Source: Polyporus tsugae (taxonomy: Eukaryota; Basidiomycota; Agaricomycetes; Polyporales; Polyporaceae). From it: 64,000 nt of DNA. The stretch covers positions 682,001 through 746,000 of the forward strand of contig JAHRBS010000004.1 of NCBI GenBank assembly GCA_024305745.1. Direction: 5' to 3'. Both the position numbers and the translations under genes were made by a program. The notes beneath the pieces are model-generated. The model made no database searches. It saw only the letters and a program-made list of their open reading frames with translations, and was not told where the DNA came from. How positions within the stretch are numbered: the stretch's first letter is position 1; every line of letters starts with the position of its first letter. Shown piece by piece: positions 1 through 11,332 of this stretch.

Positions 1-529
1 TCCGTGGCACAACCCAAGCTGAAACCGAGATAATCAATGCATGGATTCGACGTAGAGCGAACGAGAAACCGACCGTATCGTCACTGGGTAGAAGAGGCTG
101 TCAACACAGGTTCTCTCGTAATGGCCACGCTGCGTACGTCATGCACTCTGCCTCTTGTTCAAGCCGGCCAAGGACGAGCCACGCAAGGTCTTCTGTGCTG
201 AGAGATGATAGATCAACCAACATCGAGCAAAGGAGTTGAAAGGATAGCTCAGCAATAGACGATCGACTCCGAGGATCGAGTGTCGTGGCGCGTCTCATCT
301 ACTAGCGCCAAGGTGCGGTCCCGTATTTGGCAACTCTTGGCGATCACAAAAAATAAACACACTCATGCATATTTCTGAAAACAGGGAGCAATCCTTTACA
401 CACCGCCCTAACTACAAAGCGAATAACTGGAATACACGACTACAGGACAAACATTACTGCATACCACACCATAACAAGGCATCCGGGAGAGGACAACGGC
501 ACAAAGCTAATCTCACATTGTTTTGGTGC
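1..529. other. left edge, no supported gene
   Basis: No ORF here resembles a known family, and no tRNA-like fold was seen. The last ~30 bases (from about 500) already align weakly with the outer shoulder of repeat arm B, so the repeat homology begins before the identical part. Confidence 0.5.
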
Positions 530-1100
530 ATGTTAGCTTCCCCGCCGGAGCAGGTACTAGTCCCGAGGGCCACGAAGAGGCCTGCACCACGAACGACCGT
601 GTTCATGAACAACGGTCGACCGTTCCTCGGGGCCGACGTCTTGAATCGTTGGCCAACTGTTGCGCCGCCGAAGTCGGATCTTACATCGGAACCAATGCAA
701 ACAATGCAGTATTACTTACCGTCAAATGTCTTGCTGCCTTCGACAGAAAAATGAGCATGCACGACAGGGACAGTGAACGTGAGCAGGACATACCTTTGGT
801 GCGACGCCCCAGGTTGTCATGGAGCGTCGCTCGTCGCGCCGTCGCGGTGAGCTCTTGACGTGGGCCGTACAACCAAACCCTGGCGCAGGACGCCCACAGA
901 GTGGGCCGGTCAACCGGGCATGATTGGGCTGGTGTCTTGACGTCGTGCCCAACGCTCGGAGACTTGTAAAGGATGGAAATAGAGCCGGGTTGGATGCCGG
1001 GTTGGATGCGGTGATGGTGGAAAGGTAGTAGGGAATATGATGAGGGATGGGGCTTGATGCGGACGCGCCGACAAGTGGCTGCTTCAAGTCCGCTTCGCTT

Positions 1101-1299
1101 GGCGCGGCCCTCCGGAGAGGGCGCGCCGGAGAGGCTTGTCGAGGATATCACGTTAGAATGACCATGGCGAGCGATAGACGACGGTGGCGACGTACCAATA
1201 CAAGAAGGCTCTCCGTTGACGACGCGACGCCGGTGCACGACCCTCAAAGAGGGTCCGCGGTGGCGCGTACGTCGTCTACCCATGACTCTTTACGAGTCA
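1101..1299. repeat. cluster of three hairpins in repeat A
   Basis: Three inverted repeats occur within 200 nt. At 1101-1127 there is a GC-rich stem of about 11 bp with one bulge and a CGGA loop. At 1239-1255, GACCCTC/GAGGGTC arms flank AAA. At 1283-1299, TGACTC/GAGTCA arms flank TTTAC. All three recur in copies B, C and D; the loop of the first and the spacing of the second vary while the stems are kept. Confidence 0.7.
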
Positions 1300-1853
1300 C
1301 GTTCCAGGTTACGGCGTCCGTGCTTTCCCCGCACCCGCAAGAGGCGGACAGGTACTCGTCCCGGTCGCACCCCGGCTTACGCAGTCTCGCAGGCGGACCG
1401 CCGCAGAGCACCGACGCCTGGGCGCAATCACCCGCTCAGCCCGTGCAGGCAGCCACACCCTACTTTTCAGGTGGGCCGCCAGGGCGAACAAGCTAGATGG
1501 CCACTGTTGCCCGGGATGGCGACACGTCGATCCTGACGACCACCACAGTCAGCATGCGGCGACGAGCGGGGGAGGAAGGGAGTAGAACTCACCGGGTGGA
1601 TCGAGCGCACCTGGGTCTCCGCCACTAGTCGCGAGGATTAGGAATGGCAGCGGGTGAGGAGAACGACAAACTCACCCATGGTCTTCGTGACCCGTGCGGG
1701 TTATGTGGAAGGTGTACCATGGAATCAGGGGGTAGAGGGGGAAAATATGGATGGGGTTAAGAAGGCATGATGGCGGTTGAAGAGCTGGTGGTTGAAGGTC
1801 AAGGTCGAGATGGCGGTGGTTTGATGGAGAGAGGGAGAGCGGAGAGGACGTGG

Positions 1854-1861
1854 TTTATATA
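1854..1861 (-). promoter_or_regulatory. TATA box of repeat A
   Basis: TATATAAA on the minus strand, in a GGGG-TATATA-ACC context shared by all four copies, about 90 nt upstream of a mini-ORF ATGCCTTCTTAA and a second ATG. Inferred core promoter. Confidence 0.5.
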
Positions 1862-2250
1862 CCCCGAGGGGGCTCCATCGCGGCATCGTCGGCATGTTTG
1901 TTTTGTGCCGGCCTCGAGGTTAGCCATGGTTGTTCGCGTCCGACACACAATGTTCGCCTTACTGGGTCGGCCGACTGACATGAGGCGAACACCAACGAAC
2001 CATCCCAGTGCTATTCTTCGCATCTGAGAACAAGTTGTTAGCCATTCTCGGCCGGCCAAGGCTGACGCAAATTCGCGGTGATCGTCTGGATCCGTTCGAT
2101 CTCAGCTCCTTCACACTAGAAAGCGATGGTTGGGGTGGATCGCGACCTTGTTTCCGGTCGTCCTTACCATAATCAACGGAGACTGTCATGAGTTTGCTGA
2201 GCGGGTGCAGCAGTCATACCAACAGAGGACTCACCTATCCCAGTGCTGCG

Positions 2251-2896
2251 AGTGCCTCACCAACCTGCGCCCGGCCGCGTGGGCAAGAGCCTGGCTGAGT
2301 ATGCTAACAACGCGATGTTCCTGCAAACGTTGGGGTGGCTGCACAAAAAATTGAGGCCATTGATTGTCTTTGCGGGCGAGATCAAGTACTAGTACAGAAT
2401 GTCGCCGAACGTGTACTACTTATCACGATGCGCTGACATTTCTGCTAGAATGGACCCATTGAACCCCGCTGATCGCAACAACTAGTCAACGGGGTTGGAC
2501 TCCCCTCCAGATATACCTTACGTGGCCGGCAAGAGCTGCAGCCTTACTTACCGTCGTCATATGGGGACGTAGAACCCACCGACACGCATGATTCGACAGA
2601 CGAGAACTTACTGGCATACGGAAGGCTTGGGAGACTTCAACCATCCACAAGAAGTGTAAGCATGGATGGTCGCATACATTCAACAAACAGACACCTACAA
2701 GACGGCGGCCGCTGCACATCCCAAAACGCCGATCCACTCGAGGAACTCCCAGTCGTATCATCGTTGCGCCGGAAGCATGTCCTCGTCTTCGTCCTTGTCC
2801 TCTTCAACCCCATCGCCCTCCCCTCCGGTGAGGTAAGTCTCGTCACCTACAGTCACTTCAGACTCATTCTGCCGGCACTGTGAAAGGTCGAACAGA
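2251..2896. other. spacer between repeat A and SMN, no supported gene
   Basis: It contains only short ORFs, for example a 73-codon plus-strand frame at 2662-2883, with no recognisable family. It is also the region downstream of the SMN stop codon. Confidence 0.45.
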
Positions 2897-3812
2897 TCAG
2901 TTTATGGAACGATCCGAAAGGTGCAAAGAACCAACATGTACATGGTAGATGGCCGTCCAGTATCCGCTCCAATACATGGCGGTCATCGCGCGAGAATAGG
3001 CTTCGTCCTGGCTTACCATGGCAGCCTCTGCGCCACTACCCAAGATGCCATCCATCGCAGGAACGCTCAAGGTGGTTGTTGCTCCAGCCGCGGCGGCAAG
3101 GGATGGATCATGCGTGGGCACGAATGTGTCGAAGTTGATAGGGCGCGAGTCGGCTGGTCCAGTCTTGTTGCTGGCTTCCTCGACGTTGGTGCCGTTTGCA
3201 TTGCTAAACAATACCTTTGAGCCTCCTTTTGACGTCTTCTCGGGAGGAACGTTGTACCAGCTGCTGACGAACAGTACGTAGCTAAGAAGAGTGAAAGAAT
3301 ATAGCATACATCGACGTACAGAGGAGACTTCTTGACCGGTTCTAGCTTCCATTGCTTTCCTGGACCATGGAACGCCTGAACGTCGGGTCAGGATGTCAAT
3401 CACGCACCATCGCGGTCGTAGGATTTGAGGGACGTACCTCATACTCAGCCGCCGCGCTGTTCCACGCATCAATCAACGCGGAATCATCCCATATCTCCTC
3501 GCGAGTAAGTTCCCTGCTCTCTTCTTCCTCTTCATAGTACACGTCTTCCTCAGCCGCGACAGCCTTCATTTCTACCTGCTTGGGCGCGTCGTCATAGCTC
3601 ATCGACATCCCCTGGTTCCCTGGATCATCCCAATGCTGCATATGCTGACCAGCGCGACCGCTCCCAGAACCTCCTTGTCGATGATTTGGCCCCGTTTGGC
3701 GCTTCTTGGCTGGTAGCTGCACGGCTGTTGGGTTCGTCTGGCGTTCTGGAGGTGCCCGAGGTTGCGCTGGTTGCGGGATCGTTATGTCGTCATAGGATAT
3801 TGTGGAGCGCAT
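2897..3812 (-). CDS. SMN1: SMN (survival motor neuron) homologue, snRNP assembly
   Basis: Three exons (3438-3812, 3320-3375, 2897-3281) give 271 aa. Residues 106-125 form the N-terminal Gemin2-binding box (EIWDDSALIDAW, compare the animal WDDTALIKAY-type motif), preceded by an acidic stretch. Exon 2 leads into a WKLEPVKKSPLY-type block. The C-terminus, about residues 239-257, is a tyrosine/glycine-rich YG box (AMYWSGYWTAIY) used for self-association. There is no obvious Tudor domain, as in the short fission-yeast Smn1. The known family role is loading Sm rings on spliceosomal snRNAs. I chose the start at 3812 because frame and composition fit from there; an upstream in-frame ATG at 3926 would add a hydrophobic leader-like stretch. 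Introns of 62 and 38 nt are inferred. The last 14 residues could instead be an unspliced tail. The gene lies between repeat arms A and B. Confidence 0.8.
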
Positions 3813-4672
3813 TAGACAAAGGAAGAAACCAGCCGAAGGAAAAGAGAAACAGCAAACGGTAGACCGGTGGTGGAAGTGCGGAAGCAAGACGCGCCAGAGC
3901 AAAAGTACATTGGCGTGCACGTTCACTGCACGTTCCCAGCGCCTTCTTCGTGCACGGCGGCTACGACGAGTACTTGAACAACTCGAATTCTCTCGTGGAT
4001 TGCGGCACAGTGACCATCCTACAGCCCATCGCCCGTTGTCTCCGGAGGCAACCGTTCCAAGTTATCCTTTGTGGAGGAGGACGGTCCATTGGGCTGCACG
4101 TGCCCGACAACGTATCTAGATCCTCTCCGTGTCGGGGTTTGGTGGGGGTTTTGATGTTTGGAAGTATCATCCCGACCAAATATTAATACTATGTGGATGC
4201 GATATTGTACGTTCGCGACTTTGAACTGCGAGTATACTTCTGATTTTCATCTCAGGTAGACCAGTTACGCTGCAGGCGAGCTGTGATATACCAGTTATCT
4301 CGTCCCGCACTGGTACCATGTATTCCGAAAACCACAACCGTGACGGGGTACCTCCCAACGGGCTCGTACACGCGTGTGACCTGGGTTGAAAAACGGTAAT
4401 CTGCAATGCTTCTGCATTTATTCAGGTGGTCGAGACAGGTTTTTCTTGATGATACAGGGCTAGTGACCAGGCAACTAAATAAGCTTTCGGACACGGCGCA
4501 TGCGTACGCGTGCAGATTCTCCTGCAGCAGCAATCTCGGCAATTGTCACCGCCGAGGGCGACCACGCTAGAGAGGCGGCGTGAACCAAGGCCAATCTCGG
4601 TCGTCCACCGAGTCCAACCTTAGAGCATTCAAACTACTGACGAGTCGCCCGGGGATGCTTCCGTCTCTTGTC
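3813..4672. other. SMN upstream region, no supported gene
   Basis: It holds the presumed SMN promoter and then AT-richer sequence with only short, featureless ORFs on both strands. Nothing was recognised. Confidence 0.45.
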
Positions 4673-6400
4673 TTCACGCTGGAGGGCAGGTGAGTCTTCC
4701 GTCGGTATGATGCTGCATCTGCTGAGCAAACGCATGACAGTCTCCGTTGATTATGGTAAGGACGACCGGAAACAAGGTCGCGATCCACCCCAACCATCGC
4801 TTTCTAGTGTGAAGGAGCTGAGATCGAACGGATCCAGACGATCACCGCGAATTTGCGTCAGCCTTGGCCGGCCGAGAATGGCTAACAACTTGTTCTCAGA
4901 TGCGAAGAATAGCACTGGGATGGTTCGTTGGTGTTCGCCTCATGTCAGTCGGCCGACCCAGTAAGGCGAACATTGTGTGTCGGACGCGAACAACCATGGC
5001 TAACCTCGAGGCCGGCACAAAACAAACATGCCGACGATGCCGCGATGGAGCCCCCTCGGGGTATATAAACCACGTCCTCTCCGCTCTCCCTCTCTCCATC
5101 AAACCACCGCCATCTCGACCTTGACCTTCAACCACCAGCTCTTCAACCGCCATCATGCCTTCTTAACCCCATCCATATTTTCCCCCTCTACCCCCTGATT
5201 CCATGGTACACCTTCCACATAACCCGCACGGGTCACGAAGACCATGGGTGAGTTTGTCGTTCTCCTCACCCGCTGCCATTCCTAATCCTCGCGACTAGTG
5301 GCGGAGACCCAGGTGCGCTCGATCCACCCGGTGAGTTCTACTCCCTTCCTCCCCCGCTCGTCGCCGCATGCTGACTGTGGTGGTCGTCAGGATCGACGTG
5401 TCGCCATCCCGGGCAACAGTGGCCATCTAGCTTGTTCGCCCTGGCGGCCCACCTGAAAAGTAGGGTGTGGCTGCCTGCACGGGCTGAGCGGGTGATTGCG
5501 CCCAGGCGTCGGTGCTCTGCGGCGGTCCGCCTGCGAGACTGCGTAAGCCGGGGTGCGACCGGGACGAGTACCTGTCCGCCTCTTGCGGGTGCGGGGAAAG
5601 CACGGACGCCGTAACCTGGAACGTGACTCGTAAAGAGTCATGGGTAGACGACGTACGCGCCACCGCGGACCCTCTTTGAGGGTCGTGCACCGGCGTCGCG
5701 TCGTCAACGGAGAGCCTTCTTGTATTGGTACGTCGCCACCGTCGTCTATCGCTCGCCATGGTCATTCTAACGTGATATCCTCGACAAGCCTCTCCGGCGC
5801 GCCCTCTCCGGAGGGCCGCGCCAAGCGAAGCGGACTTGAAGCAGCCACTTGTCGGCGCGTCCGCATCAAGCCCCATCCCTCATCATATTCCCTACTACCT
5901 TTCCACCATCACCGCATCCAACCCGGCATCCAACCCGGCTCTATTTCCATCCTTTACAAGTCTCCGAGCGTTGGGCACGACGTCAAGACACCAGCCCAAT
6001 CATGCCCGGTTGACCGGCCCACTCTGTGGGCGTCCTGCGCCAGGGTTTGGTTGTACGGCCCACGTCAAGAGCTCACCGCGACGGCGCGACGAGCGACGCT
6101 CCATGACAACCTGGGGCGTCGCACCAAAGGTATGTCCTGCTCACGTTCACTGTCCCTGTCGTGCATGCTCATTTTTCTGTCGAAGGCAGCAAGACATTTG
6201 ACGGTAAGTAATACTGCATTGTTTGCATTGGTTCCGATGTAAGATCCGACTTCGGCGGCGCAACAGTTGGCCAACGATTCAAGACGTCGGCCCCGAGGAA
6301 CGGTCGACCGTTGTTCATGAACACGGTCGTTCGTGGTGCAGGCCTCTTCGTGGCCCTCGGGACTAGTACCCACTTCGGCGGGGAAGCTAACGTGCACTGA
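4673..6400 (+). repeat. dispersed repeat copy B (putative transcript rightward)
   Basis: Inverted partner of copy A, identical over 4733-6370. The plus strand reads: TATA box at 5062-5069; pyrimidine/CAACCACC-rich leader; ATGCCTTCTTAA mini-ORF at about 5154; second ATG at 5203; intron-like 5248-5298 (GTGAGT..CTAG, branch CTAAT); exon 5299-5330; intron-like 5331-5390 (GTGAGT..CAG, branch CTGAC); long exon from 5391; intron-like 5728-5788 (GTACGT..AAG, branch CTAAC); further possible introns after about 6127. Compared with copy D, exon 5299-5330 shows no change and the start of exon 5391 one change, whereas intron 5248-5298 differs at about a dozen of 51 sites. Candidate frames across these exons are short (for example MVAETQVRSIHPD, stop after 33 codons), so coding is uncertain. 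Confidence 0.85.
5062..5069 (+). promoter_or_regulatory. TATA box of repeat B
   Basis: TATATAAA about 90 nt upstream of the mini-ORF ATG, in the same context as in copies A, C and D. Confidence 0.5.
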
Positions 6401-7389
6401 AGAATTGTCAGGTAGGCTTCATTGTATTCGATCCCGGCCATATTCTGTTGAGCGGTCGCCTCGCGCTCAGTTGCCAAATATAGGCTGACACTTGCGGTAG
6501 CGCGTCGTGGGATGACCATTAGCGCCGGCGACTAGTGGCAACCTGGTTGTCCTTCGACTCGGCTTCGAGCCTATATACCTCAGCCTACCTCAGCCTCCCT
6601 CTACTACACATACTTGCTATCACTCGATGCACGCGTGGTTCTGAGCGCGTCGAATACCATGTTGACTAAGGAGCTTAATGAATTCCTTTTCACCCAACTG
6701 GAGGCCAACAACACCACCCTCTCGTAATCCTCCGTTGTGCCATTCCCCAAGGTCGCAGTGGCATTTCTATCTACTGGTGAGGCACCCCCAAGGCTCCGAC
6801 CTTCAAAGATTTCTAATGTTTGATGACTCCCTCGCAGCTCGGCCCATTCAAATGCTTGTGCAGCTCGCGTCGGGAGACCATTTCTAGTGCTTCAAGCATC
6901 TCGTGCTCTCGCCTTCACGATGCGTCAACGCTATTCAGCGCCCCTTCCGAACGACTTCCTGATTACCGCTCTTGAACGTCCATGGAGTGTGCGATGATGC
7001 TCCTCTATGTGAAATTCCCCGTGGCTTGTTGCGTTGAGCCTTAGTTCGGCATAGGCAGGGGGGAAGGCCTACTTTCGGTGAAACCTGGTGCGTAGGGCCG
7101 CCCTATTGTGGCATGATCTTCTGCTGTGTTACGCTTCCTTTCTCTTCCTTCCCATAATCGGAGGACGCCCATAACGATGGAGCTATGGACACCGCAGACG
7201 GATGATCCACTCCTCTTATGTCCTTAGGGAGACCTCGGCTGTACGTCGCTTTCTATTCCACGAGTGCGTCTACTAAGAGTTACTCCCTTCCTCAATTCTT
7301 TCGGATAACTGCTTTCATTCTATTCACAGGAGATTCCCTCATGTCACCGAATCCTCCAACACCTTGGACACGCACCTCCGATTCTCCGC
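6401..7389. other. gene-poor stretch with a TATA box and short frames
   Basis: A TATATA at about 6571 precedes an ATG at 6659 whose frame (MLTKELNEFLFTQLEANN) stops after 22 codons. A GTGAGG..CAG intron-like segment follows near 6777-6836. It looks like the start of a decayed gene but was not identified. Confidence 0.3.
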
Positions 7390-8129
7390 CTTCCGGTGGA
7401 GATCTTGCAACAAATATTCAAACATGTCTTAGGCCTCGGCCCCTTCTGGCGCTCGTTCACTACCGCATCTCATGTCTGAAGGTGCGAATACGAAGCGGCG
7501 CGGCGGAAATTCGTCCGGAAAGAGGCGTCAACCCGGGGTCATCCGCACCCGGGTCAGCTTTGCGCACATTCTCGGCCCTCAACTCGAGAGCGGCGGGTCC
7601 AGCTACCAGGAGCACCTCGTCGTGGAAGCTACGGTGTTCCTCAAGATCGACCATTCGTCCTTACTGCATCAACTTGGAAGCTTGGCTGGATAGTTATTGG
7701 GGTCGGTACTTCTGTTGGCGTGCGGTGCGTGTTCTGCTTACTCTCGGCTTCTTGCGATCCAAAACCACGTCAAGTCATCTCGCACCATCTTGGTGGGCAA
7801 CCCGCTTCTCAAAAGAACGATGTGACCATCACGATCATGCAATTTACTTGCCAAATGAGCACCACCCTCTTGCTATCGTCGCAGGTGCTCGACTCATCGT
7901 CTATGTCAATGGCGATGAGACGCAAGCCGTTTCCGTCGTCGGCGAGTCGCTCTTCCTCCTCCTCAGGTCTCCACGACATCGTATGATACCTAACTACGCC
8001 TCATGGACGCCGTTGCACCACGTCATCTTCTTCCGTTTCTTCAATACGCGGGTCCACCTGTTAAATATATACATATATGGATTTACTGACGATCTCACCA
8101 CGTCAGCTTCCGACGACGAACAGGGCTGA
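7320..8129 (+). pseudogene. possible F-box gene remnant
   Basis: At 7390-7428 a frame reads LPVEILQQIFKHV, which fits the first helix of a basidiomycete F-box (compare LPVELLVRIFEEL in the intact gene at 36.7-38.5 kb). It stops at 7477-7479. Protein-like segments continue in other frames, notably 7472-7693 and 7700-8129, without a splice path I could trust. The call rests on this one motif, so it may be chance. Confidence 0.3.
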
Positions 8130-10462
8130 GGGCATACAGTACACCACTATAGCCGTAGTGTGGCCGTGCATCGATACACTTATCCCGAAGGAAGCCAGCG
8201 CGCCTTCGCGGCGACCTCGAGGCGTGCAGCGTGTTTGAGAGCTCGACGGGAATGGGTTCTATATCCGTCCATCGACCCACATCCGCGCAGACAAATAGAA
8301 GTTCAGAACCGTATACCCAAGAACACGTGTGGGCTAGCATGGCGAGACTCTCGGCCGTCCGAGACATAACGCCACAACGCCCACACGGGAGCCGCCCGCA
8401 AGCACTTTGGGAGAGATCCCACACAAGCGGTAAGTTCCCAACGCTCCCTGAACACGCATACGTCCTCTCCGCCTCGGCGATGCATCATCGCTGATATGCA
8501 TGCTTCTAGTGGTTCACCTTCTGCCCTGGCCGGTGATCAAGGTTCACAGTTCAGGTCAAAGCTTGACTTCAGGCCTCCGAAACTCTGAGCTTTGATTGCA
8601 TCTGAATGCTGCGTACAGGAATCAGATGCTTGAGCTGGTACGCCACGCCACCGTAGTAGCAGGAGCAGTAAACTTTCCATAGACGAGTAAAGGCTGACGC
8701 TGAGCTTTGCATGACGCCACCCCGAAGATATCCACGTCGTGCCAGCGCGCCTTGCGAAGTACTGAACCCTCGGCAGCGCTTTGAACCTTCCGGCCAGACT
8801 CCTTGTCTCGTCAACAAGTCGCTGAAGTACAGTAATGCCGCTGGTATGTAGGTGCGAAGGTTCGAAACACATACGGCGGTTATGCTTTCCAGGTCCTATC
8901 TTCAAGCTCGTCTATGATTTCAGGCTATGCATCTAACGTCTTGATCCGCAGTATCACTGGCAGACACGAGGCCGTTCGTCAACACGGATGGTGGAACCAC
9001 GAACTTCTTAGATGATCTTCACCGCCTCCAATACTTAGCGGTCAGTAGTGAACCTGGCCCACTGCATCCTCAACATCATGATGCAGTTGAATCCGCGCAC
9101 GATCAGTGGACCACGACTGATCTCGTCCGGACGATCCCTGCTGGGGGATCGGAATCTGCCCTTCCCCCCTCGGTCGAGCATTGATGCTCATCCAATCGGG
9201 CGATGTCATCTCCATTGATGCCCCCGGACCTGGCGAACGCCCTCGTGGTCGTCGTCCCATACGCCCGCCCGTCCATGCCGTCCTGTCGTCGCGATTGGCC
9301 ATCGCCGCGTCGGGAAGGACCGGCCCCGCCGCGCCCAGCGTGCAGCAGCGCATATCACCCACCTGGTCACGCTCAACGCATCACGCCTTTGTACACTCTA
9401 CCACCGCGGTCCGCCTCGAGGTCCGCGTCTCAGATCCCCCTAGCAGCCGACGCCCGCGTGACCCCCGACGTCGGGCGGGATCTGCAGCGCGCAGCCGGAG
9501 GAGGTGAGCAATTTTTCGCAAGACGAGGCGAGACGGCTCCGTTTGGAGATCTTGATCTCCCACATTGTTGTAAGACATTTACTGCATGTTGATGTGATGT
9601 CTACTTACTTAGGCCATGGACGTCGGCGATGGCATGACATTGACATTCCCGTCAATAATGTCAATATTGACATTATTGACGGGAAGCGACTCGCGAACCT
9701 GCGGTTCCGATTCGAGGCCCCTGGCAACTGCAACCCAATCACCTGCTTTGGCCGCTCGCTCGTCTAGATCTTTTCTCTCTGTCCATGCAAAACTCAAACC
9801 GGAGCCACGATCTCAACGTCGTATGGTCGGCACTAGGAACTCACGAGTACTGCGTCCGCCACGGTCGTGCTTAGATGCACTTCGCATGTGCATCCAAGCC
9901 ACCATGCACACTGTAAGTACTGTAAGTACTTGCAACCCATGCAGCTACAAAAGGTGGGCGGCACATACCCTGCCGACCGCCATACTGACCGTCATACGTG
10001 GAGACGTACGCAGGGCATGTCATGCAAGCAAGTGTTGTACCTGGACCTGGCCCCTAATAAGGGCTGACGTGCTTGAGCTGAGTTCAGGTCGCCGTCATTC
10101 GCCGTCGCGTACATGTACAGAATACTAATACTTATACATATATTGCACGCAGGGACGGAGTTCGGGGAGTCGGGAGTCAGGCCCACGCCCCCATTTATGT
10201 ACGTATTATTTCCATACGCAGTCGTCGGCATTCCGGTGCGAGACAAGTGTAGGCCGCTATCACCAGAGCGGAGAAGCAAAGACAGAAGCCAGCACTTACA
10301 TCGAACCAATATTTATCATGAGTTAACACTATGCACTGGAGAGTATGTGAGCACCAAATTCTTCCAGCCCTTGCACGTTGAATCCGCAGGATACGCACAA
10401 CACAAGTATTCGAGACTGAGCCCCCCGGCCTGGGATACATCGTCACCGACTCCATCGATACA
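8130..10462. other. gene-poor stretch with a strong palindrome
   Basis: Several overlapping frames of 60-130 codons exist on both strands (for example 9181-9592), GC-rich and without family motifs. The one clear structural element is the palindrome at 9646-9685. Confidence 0.4.
9646..9685. repeat. 40-bp perfect palindrome
   Basis: The arms TTCCCGTCAATAATGTCAAT and their exact complement meet at a central AATATT with no spacer. Symmetry breaks at 9645/9686. It could form a cruciform or a hairpin in RNA. It lies in sequence with no supported gene. Confidence 0.9.
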
Positions 10463-11332
10463 ATGACATCCACATCACGCGCTCCTCCTGCTTTTCGTCA
10501 GGGGGTCACAGTTACTAATGAACAAGCCCTTTCAAGTTCCGAGTTCTTCAAGTCGATAGACGCGGAAATCTTGCACAGTCTCCCCAGGAACTTGCAATTG
10601 AACGGCATCGATAGTACAGGTACGTAACCTATTGCATTTTATGTACTGTCCGCGCGTCCCAGGTCTGAGCATGAGCATGCCATTACCCAGACTTGTATAC
10701 CAGAAGTGAACCCATGAGCGTCAACGCCGCCCGTCAACGAACGCCTCCTTCTCCCCTGCCTACCCCTTCGCCCGGTGCCATTGCTATTCAAGCCAATGTC
10801 AATGCCAATGCCCAACCCGCCGCTGTTCACCAAGGCAAAGGGTAGGCCGTACACGTTCTTCGCCCAGATCAAGCTGAGGAACCGCACTCGGCTCGTCGAC
10901 ACCATGATTAAGGTGCGCCGTGTCCCTGCAAGCTGCAAGTCTTGTTGCGGCCTACTCGTCAGAAGTAACTAGTAATACTCACTACCTACGCCGCACGCGC
11001 CACGTCATCAGGTGAACGACAGTGGCAAGATGACGTCGGAGATAACCCAAACGGACGTCGTCGTCCTCGCGCCGCCCTCTAGGCGGACATTCGAGGTGTG
11101 GCTGGGCCAGTGTGTCGAGTTCGGCAGGGTCCCCGTGGAGGCGCAGTGGGTCCACCGCTGTGCCGAGCGCGGCGAAGTCAAGTGCCTAGTGGACCTCGCC
11201 GACGAGTACGTCTTCGACGCGTACTACAAGGCGGAGGTGGAGAGGCGGCGGAGGCCTGAGGCCGCTGGCATCCCGAGATGGCTTTCCGACTCGGCGGCGG
11301 CACCGAACACAGAACACCTACGTAGGTTATGA
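10463..11332 (+). CDS. BRCT-domain protein, RAP1-like N-terminal type
   Basis: A three-exon model (10463-10619, 10719-10912, 11012-11332) stays in frame across both junctions and gives 223 aa. Exon 1 encodes a Ser/Thr-rich start (MTSTSRAPPAF). Exons 2 and 3 together encode a BRCT fold: LFTKAKGRPYTFFAQIKL, a basic turn, TDVVVLAPPSRRTFEVW, then EAQWVHRCAERGEV with the conserved Trp, and YVF. This order (a short strand naming a filename-like 'LFxxxxGxPxxF' start, then 'ADVVVL') resembles the BRCT of RAP1-family and related basidiomycete proteins. No Myb domain was identified downstream, although protein-like fragments occur at 11650-12370, so the true 3' end may lie further right. Role is inferred only from the domain: phosphopeptide or chromatin/telomere protein contacts. 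Confidence 0.5.

Larger units (their letters stand above)
530..2250 (-). repeat. dispersed repeat copy A (putative transcript leftward)
   Basis: This is the reverse complement of copy B. Positions 553-2190 pair with 4733-6370 (coordinates sum to 6923 throughout) with no mismatch or indel seen. Outside that tract homology continues but is diverged (mismatches at 548, 551, 552, then 2191 onward). The minus strand carries a TATA box (about 1854-1861), a short leader, and intron-like segments matching those described for B. ORFs of up to 200 codons occur on both strands but are not preserved consistently among copies, so I do not call them genes. Three hairpins lie at 1101-1299. The family was not recognised: no transposase, integrase, reverse transcriptase or LTR ends were seen. 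Confidence 0.85.

Noticed and set aside
681..1283. 200-codon frame in repeats A and B as a protein
   Set aside because: It crosses an intron-like segment with donor, branch site and acceptor, and its frame is not kept in copies C and D.
530..2250. Helitron or LTR element identity for the repeat
   Set aside because: No Rep/helicase, reverse transcriptase, TG..CA ends or primer-binding site could be found.
530..6400. A and B as terminal inverted repeats of one DNA transposon
   Set aside because: The enclosed gene is a cellular SMN, no transposase is present, no target-site duplication was seen, and the same repeat occurs elsewhere (C, D) around different genes.
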